DNA from: Kitasatospora sp. DSM 101779
GTDB taxonomy: Bacteria > Actinomycetota > Actinomycetes > Streptomycetales > Streptomycetaceae
NCBI RefSeq assembly: GCF_025655475.1
Contig: NZ_JAHTIK010000001.1
Coordinates: forward strand, 5,275,132-5,318,096
DNA: 42,965 nucleotides
Direction: 5' to 3'
This document shows, piece by piece, positions 15,595 to 21,997 of the stretch. Positions within the stretch are counted from its first letter, which is position 1. Each line of letters begins with the position of its first letter. The notes beneath the pieces were generated by a model, which saw only the letters and a list, made by a program, of their open reading frames with translations, had not been told where the DNA came from and searched no databases. The translations under genes were made by a program, and so were the position numbers.

Positions 15595-18237
15595 TCAGTC
15601 GGGCAGGCACTCCCGGAGCATGTCCGCCACGATCTCGGCGTCGCCGGGCTTGGCGAAGTACCAGCCCTGGGCGGTGTCGCAGCCGGTGAGCCGGAGCCGT
15701 TCGGCCTGGGCGGCGTTCTCGATGCCCTCGGCGGTGACGGTCAGACCGAGGGCGTGGGCGAGCTGCACCATGGCGCCGACGATCTGCTCGTCCGCCTCGG
15801 TACGCCGGGCGCGGGCGCCGTCGGGGTCGGGCGAGGCGGAGCGGCCGCCGGGGAGGCCGGTCGTGCCGGCGTCGCGGAAGGCCTCGACGAAGGTGCCGTC
15901 GAGCTTGAGGACGTGCACCGGCAGCCGGGAGAGGTAGGCGAGGTTCGAGTAGCCGGTGCCGAAGTCGTCGATCGCGATCCTGATGCCCATGTCGGCGAGG
16001 GCCTGGAGGGCCTGGATGGGGCGCCCGCCCGGGCCGAGCAGGGCGCTCTCGGTGATTTCCAGCTGGAGGAGTCCGGCGGGGAGACCGGTCCGATCGAGGA
16101 CCTCCGCCACGTCCGCGACGACGTCGGAGTCCCAGATCTGACGGGCGGCCAGGTTGACGCTCACGAAGGTGTCCGCGTCCGGGAACTCCGCCAGCCAGCG
16201 TCTCGCCTGTCTGCAGGACTCCTCCAGCACCCACTTGCCGAGCGGCACGATCGCGCCGGACTCCTCGGCCAGCGGGATGAAGCGGTCGGGGGAGAGGGTG
16301 CCATACCTCGGGTGCCGCCAGCGGACCAGTGCCTCGGCGCCGTGCACCAGGCCGTCCGAGAGCCCGACCAGCGGCTGGTACTCGACGATGAACTCGCCGC
16401 GCTCCAAGGCCGGCCGCAGCGCGGTGGAGAGCAGTTGTCGGGTCAGCTGGTGGGCGCCGCGTGCCGGGTCGTAGAGCGTCCACCGCGCCCGGCCGTCGGC
16501 CTTGGACCAGTAGAGCGTGGAGTCGGCGTCCTTGAGCAGGTCGGTGGGGGACGTGCCCTCGACCGGACGTTCCACCACGCCGACCGAGGCGGTGACGGCC
16601 AGCCGGTGGCCGCCGATCTCGAACGGCTTCTCCAGCGCCTTGATCAGCCGGCCGGCGAGCGAGGTGAGCTGCTCGGAGCCCTCGCTGTCGGTGATCAGGA
16701 CGGCGAACTCGTCACCGCCGAGCCGGGCGACGAGCTGCCGGTCACCCCGAGCGAAACCGTTCTCCAGCCGGCCCGCCACCGCGACCAGCAACTGGTCGCC
16801 GACGTGGTGGCCGAGCGTCTCGTTGATCACCGCGAAGCCGTCGAGATCGAGGTAGCACAGCCCGATCCGGGGATGCCGCTCCCCGTCCGCTGCCTGCACT
16901 CCACCGACCTGCACCTTGCCGGCGCTCACCCGGCCGGTCTGAATGCCTCCGGTCTGAACGCCTCCACTGTGAACGCCTCCGGTCTGAACGCCACCCGGCG
17001 CCCCGCCGGTCGCTGCACCGTTTGCAGCACTGTTTGCAGCACCGTTCGCAACGCCCTGCCCGGCGCCGCCGGCTGAGCCGTTCGCCGAACCGTTGGCGGA
17101 CCCGGGTGTACCGGAGCCGTTGGCGGACCCGGCAGCGCCGGTGCCCTTCACCGTCCCCGACCCGGCGGTCTTCCCCGTCGCCGGCCCCGTCGCAGGCCCC
17201 GTGCCGTTCGGCGTGCCGTTCGCCGGCCGGTCCGCGGCACCGTTCGGCGCGCGTCCCGGTACGCGGTTGAGCGGCGGACCCGACATGCCGTTGAGCGCTG
17301 CCGCGGCCGTGGTGAGCAGGCCGCCGCCCGTGGTGCCGCCACCTTCCGGTCGGGCGCTGCCCGACGGTACCTGGCCGGCCGCCGCACCCGTTCCGGGCTC
17401 CGTCCGGCCGCGGTCCGTCCGGGCGCCGACGGCGAGGAACGCGGCCTCCAGCCGCTCGAAGAAGAGCGTCCGGTTCGGTAGCCGGGTCAGCGGATCGTGC
17501 AGGGCCTGGTAGGCGAGCCGGTCGCCGAGGAGCCGTTGCTCTGTCACGTCCTCGACCATGGCCAGGGTGTAGAGCGGATGCCCGGCGCCGTCCCGGATCA
17601 GGGAGAGGGTCACCTTGCTCCACACCGAGCGGCCGTCCCGGTGCTTCAGCCGCTTCTCGACCCGCAGGCGGTCCCGCCTGCCGTGCACCAGGTCGCGGTA
17701 GAGGCGCCGCGGGGTGTCCTCGGGCTCGATGATCTCGTGGATGTGGGTGCGGGCGAGGTCGGACGGCTCGCGGCCCAGCATCGCCGCGAACGCGGGGTTG
17801 GCCTCGATGATCCGGTCGCCCGCGTCGATCAGGGCCATCCCGATGCCCGCGTCCGCGAACGCCGCCCGGAACCGGGATTCACTCGCCCGGAGAGCGGCCA
17901 GCAGGCGCGCCGTACTGCCGCCGACCGGCCCGGCGCAGGTGGGACAGGAGAGCAACGGCTCGACCGGCACGGGTGGTTCGGTCGCCGGCTGCGCCGCCGA
18001 CGGCCCGACGTGGACGCCCTGCGCGCCGGTGGCCGACCGCTCCGCAGTGTGCTGCTCTGGGCGCCCGGGCGGCGCGAGCGGGGGTTCGGGGCGGCCGTGG
18101 CGCGCGCGGTTCAACTCCTCGGGCCGCACACCCGTGCGGTGTGCGTCGACCCCCTCGTTTCGCCCCGGCACGGCATGCTCCCGTCCGCTGCTCCCGCTGA
18201 TCCGGACGGCTGCCGTAGTGCAGTTGTCCGTGTCCAC
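15595..18237 (-). CDS. PAS-GGDEF-EAL protein, putative bifunctional diguanylate cyclase/phosphodiesterase
   Basis: A signalling protein of about 880 residues that should make and/or degrade cyclic di-GMP in the cytoplasm; no membrane segment is seen. An N-terminal variable part includes a CPTC pair near residue 95, then a PAS domain (about 115-235), a GGDEF domain (about 240-610) with intact GGDEF at 507-511, and an EAL domain from about 615 with EAL at 635-637. The GGDEF domain is interrupted: its first helix DPLTRLPNR (248-256) is followed by about 185 residues of Asn/Gly/Ala/Pro-rich repeats (roughly 270-455) before the first core strand RIGLCYLDLDGF at 457. The start is uncertain; GTG 18237 is chosen with GAGGG upstream and a TATGAT box about 67 bp before it, but GTG codons further in are possible. 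c-di-GMP controls development in Streptomyces. Confidence 0.85.
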   Translation of the reverse strand: MDTDNCTTAAVRISGSSGREHAVPGRNEGVDAHRTGVRPEELNRARHGRPEPPLAPPGRPEQHTAERSATGAQGVHVGPSAAQPATEPPVPVEPLLSCPTCAGPVGGSTARLLAALRASESRFRAAFADAGIGMALIDAGDRIIEANPAFAAMLGREPSDLARTHIHEIIEPEDTPRRLYRDLVHGRRDRLRVEKRLKHRDGRSVWSKVTLSLIRDGAGHPLYTLAMVEDVTEQRLLGDRLAYQALHDPLTRLPNRTLFFERLEAAFLAVGARTDRGRTEPGTGAAAGQVPSGSARPEGGGTTGGGLLTTAAAALNGMSGPPLNRVPGRAPNGAADRPANGTPNGTGPATGPATGKTAGSGTVKGTGAAGSANGSGTPGSANGSANGSAGGAGQGVANGAANSAANGAATGGAPGGVQTGGVHSGGVQTGGIQTGRVSAGKVQVGGVQAADGERHPRIGLCYLDLDGFAVINETLGHHVGDQLLVAVAGRLENGFARGDRQLVARLGGDEFAVLITDSEGSEQLTSLAGRLIKALEKPFEIGGHRLAVTASVGVVERPVEGTSPTDLLKDADSTLYWSKADGRARWTLYDPARGAHQLTRQLLSTALRPALERGEFIVEYQPLVGLSDGLVHGAEALVRWRHPRYGTLSPDRFIPLAEESGAIVPLGKWVLEESCRQARRWLAEFPDADTFVSVNLAARQIWDSDVVADVAEVLDRTGLPAGLLQLEITESALLGPGGRPIQALQALADMGIRIAIDDFGTGYSNLAYLSRLPVHVLKLDGTFVEAFRDAGTTGLPGGRSASPDPDGARARRTEADEQIVGAMVQLAHALGLTVTAEGIENAAQAERLRLTGCDTAQGWYFAKPGDAEIVADMLRECLPD
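16936..16995 (-). repeat. four 15-bp tandem repeats inside the GGDEF insert
   Basis: Units at 16936-16950, 16951-16965, 16966-16980 and 16981-16995 (plus-strand type GGTCTGAACGCCTCC) encode GGVQT-like pentapeptides on the minus strand. They are part of a larger low-complexity insert that also contains ANG and NGT repeats up to about 17290. Confidence 0.85.
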
Positions 18238-18303
18238 GGCGGTCCACGCCCTCGTCCGATCCAACCCCTCGATCGAACCCCTCGGGTCGGGCCACCGCCG
18301 CCG

Positions 18304-18309
18304 ATCATA
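18304..18309 (-). promoter_or_regulatory. candidate -10 box for the PAS-GGDEF-EAL gene
   Basis: TATGAT read leftward matches the consensus in five of six positions and lies about 67 bp before the proposed GTG start. No good -35 is found at 17-18 bp, so this is tentative. Confidence 0.35.
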
Positions 18310-18387
18310 GGCGTCACGGAGATTCGGCGGCGACCGCCGCCAGGGTGATTCGTCGGCTTTCTGACGGCGCGTGAGCGGACACGGTAT

Positions 18388-18425
18388 CGCCCCCGGCCGC
18401 CGCGGAAGGGCGGCGGACGGGGGCG
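18388..18425 (-). terminator. hairpin terminator downstream of the OsmC gene
   Basis: CGCCCCC (18388-18394) pairs with GGGGGCG (18419-18425), and CCGCCGC (18397-18403) with GCGGCGG (18410-18416), around a GGAAGG loop. It lies in the 326-bp gap between osmC and the c-di-GMP gene, both leftward. Apart from this hairpin and the putative promoter the gap appears empty. Confidence 0.75.
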
Positions 18426-18563
18426 AGTGCGCATACGGCCTGCTCGTCCGGTGTGTGACCGGACGAACCGATGCCCGGTGCGCCGGCGGTGGGCGTCCCG
18501 GAGTCGGGGCGTGGGAGCGTTCCGACGATTTTGGGAGCGCTGTCACCCACGGCGTGTCGCGGG

Positions 18564-18989
18564 TCAGGCCAGGGTCGCGGTGAGGGTGATCGTGGTGCCG
18601 GTGAGGGCCTGGCTGACGGGGCAGTTGGCCTTGGCGTCCTCGGCGGCCTTGACGAAGCCCGCCTCGTCGAGGCCGGGAACCTGGCCGGTGACCGTCAGGT
18701 GGATGCCGGTGATGCCGGTGCCGGGCTGGAAGGTGACGTCGGCCCGGGTGTCCAGCTTGGTGGGCGGGGTGCCGGCACCGCTGAGGCCGTGCGAGAGGGC
18801 CATCGAGAAGCAGGCGGAGTGGGCGGCGGCGATGAGCTCCTCGGGGCTGGTCTTCCCGTTCGGGGCCTCGGCGCGGGCCGGCCAGGACACCGGGTAGTCC
18901 CCGATACCGGAGGAGTCGAACGTCACCAGGCCGCTGCCCTGGACCAGGTTGCCTTCCCACTCGGTGTGCGCGGTACGGGTGGTTGCCAC
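18564..18989 (-). CDS. OsmC-family organic hydroperoxide peroxidase
   Basis: A 141-residue cytoplasmic thiol peroxidase that reduces organic hydroperoxides. Both redox cysteines are present: Cys60 in HSACFSMALSH and Cys123 in ANCPVSQAL, at the spacing of the OsmC subgroup. GTG 18989 is chosen because AGGAGGT lies 8 bases upstream and the protein then begins VATTRTAHTEWEGNL, like other OsmC proteins; an upstream ATG at 19031 has no ribosome site. It is a single gene, divergent from chorismate mutase and followed by a strong hairpin. Confidence 0.94.
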   Translation of the reverse strand: MATTRTAHTEWEGNLVQGSGLVTFDSSGIGDYPVSWPARAEAPNGKTSPEELIAAAHSACFSMALSHGLSGAGTPPTKLDTRADVTFQPGTGITGIHLTVTGQVPGLDEAGFVKAAEDAKANCPVSQALTGTTITLTATLA

Positions 18990-19158
18990 GATCAGGTACC
19001 TCCTGTGCTGGGAGAACTGCTGGGTCGTCACGTCCTGTTGGTGCCGCGCCCAGCCTACGCGGCGATTGTCCGCCCGAGCGGGTGCTCCGTCGCACCCGCC
19101 ACGCTGGGCCGGCGCAATGTCCGGATGGTGGACGACTGGTCCGAACGGTGGGAGTTCA

Positions 19159-19179
19159 GGGGGTGCCCCCTGTTAGATT
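19159..19179 (+). promoter_or_regulatory. candidate promoter/operator of the chorismate mutase gene
   Basis: A GGGGG-TG-CCCCC palindrome (19159-19170) lies just before TAGATT (19174-19179), a plausible -10 box. No convincing -35 is present; the palindrome occupies most of the spacer. Confidence 0.3.
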
Positions 19180-19248
19180 TGCCGAGGCCTGCGCCGGTTT
19201 CCGGCCGCCGGGCCCGTCCAGCCCAGCAAGCTCCGGAGCGATCATCCG

Positions 19249-19623
19249 ATGACCGATCAGCCCACCGACCCCGCCGCCGACGCCGTGGCCGCCGATGTCG
19301 CCGCCGCGGACGCCGCCGAGGCGATGGCGCAGGTCGACGAGGCGGTCCGCGCCGAGCTGACCAGCCTGCGCGAGAGCATCGACAACATCGATGCGGCCGT
19401 CGTCCACATGCTGGCCGAGCGCTTCAAGGCGACCCAGCGGGTGGGCCGGCTGAAGGCCGACCACAAGCTGCCCGCAGCCGATCCCGCCCGGGAGCGGGAG
19501 CAGATCACGCGCCTGCGCGAGCTGGCCGCCGGTGCGCACCTCGACCCGGTCTTCGCCGAGAAGTTCCTGAACTTCATCATCGCCGAGGTGATCCGGCACC
19601 ACGAGGCCATCGCCCGTTCCTGA
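19249..19623 (+). CDS. chorismate mutase, AroQ class
   Basis: Converts chorismate to prephenate on the way to phenylalanine and tyrosine. The 124-residue all-helical protein has an Ala/Asp-rich N-terminal tail of about 35 residues, then the AroQ core LRESIDNIDAAVVHMLAERF, the substrate-binding basic segment KATQRVGRLKAD, and the C-terminal helix EKFLNFIIAEVIRHHE. The length suits the stand-alone actinomycete enzyme. ATG 19249 has only a weak GGAG about 13 bases upstream. It is a single gene, divergent from osmC; the next gene starts about 260 bp downstream. Confidence 0.93.
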   Translation: MTDQPTDPAADAVAADVAAADAAEAMAQVDEAVRAELTSLRESIDNIDAAVVHMLAERFKATQRVGRLKADHKLPAADPAREREQITRLRELAAGAHLDPVFAEKFLNFIIAEVIRHHEAIARS

Positions 19624-19744
19624 CCGGGGCCCGCCGCACGCTGTGCCGCTGCCTGTCCACTGCTCCGCACGAGCCGCCCGGCAGAGCCGCTCCGCTCGAG
19701 CCGCTCCGCCGAACCCCTGTCCGGATGTCGGCTGCGGCTAAAGA

Positions 19745-19780
19745 CGGGATTTCCCGTGGGCGGTGCACGGCGCTAGCGTG
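19745..19780 (+). promoter_or_regulatory. candidate promoter with overlapping inverted repeat, upstream of the signal peptidase gene
   Basis: The inverted repeat ACGGGA-TT-TCCCGT (19745-19758) overlaps a weak -35 (TTCCCG, 19752-19757). TAGCGT at 19775-19780 follows with a 17-bp spacer. The arrangement resembles a repressor or sigma-factor site, but no known consensus is matched. Confidence 0.3.
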
Positions 19781-19884
19781 CTGTTCTCTTCGACCGGCGA
19801 TCTCGAGCCACCGGCGGGGCAGTCGCCGAGCCGGCCCGCCGGGCCCGGCGCGGCCCAGCGATGGCGCGGAGGGTGGCACTGCAG

Positions 19885-20679
19885 ATGACCAGCTATGTGG
19901 GCACCCCCGGCGCGGAGCCGTCGACGGGCCCGGAGCCCTCCGGACGCCCGGACGGTCCCACCGGCACGACCGCCGTCCACGGCACCGGCACCAGCACGGG
20001 CACCGGCTCCAACGGCGGCAGTGGCCGCCGTCCCCGGCGCCGCTGGCCCTGGTGGGTGGAGCTGCCGGTGATGGCCGCCGTCGGCCTGGTGGTGGCGCTG
20101 GTGATCAAGACCTGTCTGTTCCAGGTCTTCACCATCCCGTCCGGCTCGATGGAGAACACGCTGCGGGTCCACGACCGGGTGGCGGTCAACAAGCTGGCGG
20201 TGCTCACCGGGTGGGAGCCGAAGCCGGGCGAGCCGGTGGTCTTCCGCGACCCCGGGAGCTGGCTGCCGAACCAGCCCGAGTCCTCGGGGAGCCTGCCCGG
20301 CGCCTTCGACGCCGTGCTGAGCTTCGTCGGCCTGCTGCCGCCGAAGGACGACAACTACCTGGTCAAGCGGGTCATCGCGACCGGCGGCCAGACGGTCCAG
20401 TGCGCCGGGACGGTGCTGCGCGTGGACGGGCACCCGGTGGCGGAGCCGTACCTGCACGCCGGCGACGACTCCTGCTCGGGGCTGGACTTCGGCCCGGTCA
20501 CCGTGCCGCAGGGGTACCTCTGGGTGGAGGGCGACCACCGCAGCAACTCGGCGGACTCCCGGTACCACCGCGACGGGCCGGGCGACGGCGCCGTGCCGGT
20601 GGCGAACGTGGTCGGTCCGGCCGCCGCCGTGGTGTGGCCGCTGGGACACGTCGACTGGTTCGGCTGGTCCGGCCGCTGA
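19885..20679 (+). CDS. lepB: type I signal peptidase
   Basis: A membrane-bound serine/lysine peptidase of about 264 residues that removes signal peptides from exported proteins. A Thr/Gly/Ser-rich cytoplasmic tail (to about residue 48) and a basic RRPRRRW anchor precede one transmembrane helix (about residues 57-78). Catalytic Ser88 is in IPSGSMENTL (box B), catalytic Lys161 in YLVKRVIATGG (box D), and box E GDHRSNSADSR follows. ATG 19885 is chosen over ATG 19861 because GGAGGG lies 11 bases upstream of it. Streptomyces usually has several paralogous signal peptidases, so which one this is cannot be said. Confidence 0.92.
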   Translation: MTSYVGTPGAEPSTGPEPSGRPDGPTGTTAVHGTGTSTGTGSNGGSGRRPRRRWPWWVELPVMAAVGLVVALVIKTCLFQVFTIPSGSMENTLRVHDRVAVNKLAVLTGWEPKPGEPVVFRDPGSWLPNQPESSGSLPGAFDAVLSFVGLLPPKDDNYLVKRVIATGGQTVQCAGTVLRVDGHPVAEPYLHAGDDSCSGLDFGPVTVPQGYLWVEGDHRSNSADSRYHRDGPGDGAVPVANVVGPAAAVVWPLGHVDWFGWSGR

Positions 20680-20743
20680 CGGCGGGCCGGCCGGGCGGAC
20701 CTGCCCGGCCGGGCCGAGGCTCGGTCGGGCAGGACCGGCACGG

Positions 20744-21817
20744 TCAGGCGGATCCCCGGACGGCGTCCTTCGGCGAGTCCTGGACGTCCCCGCCCCCGTC
20801 CCCGTTTCCCTTCTCGTCCCCGTCCCCGTCCTCGCCCGTCCGGGCGACCCGGTCGGACAGGCCGCCCGAGGCCACCGTCCGCTCCGGTTCGGAGACGGGC
20901 TTGCTGGTCTGGGCTGCGAAGGCGCCCACCAGCACCAGCAGGCCGCCGAGCAGCTGCGGTGCACCGAGGTGCTCGCCGAGCAGCACCCAGGCGAGGACGG
21001 TCGCGACCACCGCCTCCAGATTGGCGACCACGCCCGCGACCGGCGGGGACAGGTGCTGGACGGCGACCACGCCGGTCAGGTAGGCGAGCACCGTGGCGAC
21101 CAGCACCATCCAGGCGGCGGGCAGCACCGCGGGCAGACTGTGGCCGTTCATGGCGACCCGGCCGCCGAGCAGGCTCCAGTCCGCCTCCCACGGCCGGGTG
21201 AAGGCGGTGAGCACCACGGCGCCGATGAGCAGGCCGTACGCGCTGACGGCGATCGGGTCGATCGGTTTCTCGCCGCGGCGGCCGGCGTCGGCGAGCACGA
21301 AGTAGCCGACCTGGCAGCAGGCCGCGCCGAGGGCGAAGACCACGCCGAGCGCGTCGAAGCCGAGCCCGTTCCAGACCTCGACCACGCAGGCCAGGCCGGT
21401 GACGGCGACACCGGCGCCGATCGCGGCGCCGCGCGAGACGGGACGGCGCTGCACGAACTTCACGTACCCGAGCAGCAACGGCGGCCCGAGGTACTCGATG
21501 AGCAGCGCGACACCGACCGGGATGCGGGAGATCGCCGCGAAGTAGCAGGCCTGCACGCCCGCCACGGCCAGCAGGCCGAAGCCGAGCAGCAGACCGGGGC
21601 GCTGGCGGACGGCGTCCCGGTGCCGGTACGCGAGCGGCAGCAGCACCACGGCGGCGCCGGTCACTCGCAGCCACACCACGTGCAGCGGTGAGAGGCCGGC
21701 CTCGATCAGCGGTTTCGCGGCGGTGCCGGAGCCGCCGAAGGCGAAGGCCGAGACCAGGGCCAGGGAGAGGCCGAGCGAGCCGATGCCGCGGGCCGGGGAG
21801 GGGGAGGAGCTGCGCAC
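20744..21817 (-). CDS. EamA-family (DMT superfamily) transporter
   Basis: A 357-residue inner-membrane protein with about ten helices arranged as two EamA repeats. Conserved blocks include a repeat 1 LLIEYLGPPLLLG segment near residues 106-118 and a repeat 2 VVANLEAVVATVLAWVLLGE segment, closest in pattern to RhtA/YdcZ-like threonine or homoserine exporters. The C-terminal tail of about 45 residues is hydrophilic and Asp/Gly-rich. GTG 21817 has no Shine-Dalgarno sequence; TTACCA (21848-21853) and CACAAT (21824-21829), with an 18-bp spacer, would place the transcript start at or next to the GTG, so a leaderless mRNA is plausible. The substrate is unknown. Confidence 0.88.
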   Translation of the reverse strand: MRSSSPSPARGIGSLGLSLALVSAFAFGGSGTAAKPLIEAGLSPLHVVWLRVTGAAVVLLPLAYRHRDAVRQRPGLLLGFGLLAVAGVQACYFAAISRIPVGVALLIEYLGPPLLLGYVKFVQRRPVSRGAAIGAGVAVTGLACVVEVWNGLGFDALGVVFALGAACCQVGYFVLADAGRRGEKPIDPIAVSAYGLLIGAVVLTAFTRPWEADWSLLGGRVAMNGHSLPAVLPAAWMVLVATVLAYLTGVVAVQHLSPPVAGVVANLEAVVATVLAWVLLGEHLGAPQLLGGLLVLVGAFAAQTSKPVSEPERTVASGGLSDRVARTGEDGDGDEKGNGDGGGDVQDSPKDAVRGSA

Positions 21818-21823
21818 CGACGC

Positions 21824-21853
21824 ATTGTGCCAGCCCGTGGACGGACTTGGTAA
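21824..21853 (-). promoter_or_regulatory. candidate promoter giving a leaderless EamA transcript
   Basis: Read leftward: -35 TTACCA (21853-21848), an 18-bp spacer, then -10 CACAAT (21829-21824), each four of six to consensus. The expected start point falls at about 21817-21818, the first base of the GTG codon. Confidence 0.35.
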
Positions 21854-21997
21854 GGCGCCATCTCACTTCATGGTCCTGTGCGCCGCCGGCCCGGTCGGCG
21901 CCGGGACACCCAGAGGGACCTGGGACGACACCCCTGGCCGGCCCGGGCGCCCCCCGCTGCCGCTCCGGCCGGCGCCCCCGCCGCCGCTCTGGCCGGG

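Noticed and set aside
18238..19095. N-terminal extension of the c-di-GMP gene through the osmC region
   Set aside because: The upstream part runs across osmC, its terminator and a putative promoter, and is Arg/Pro/His-rich noise.
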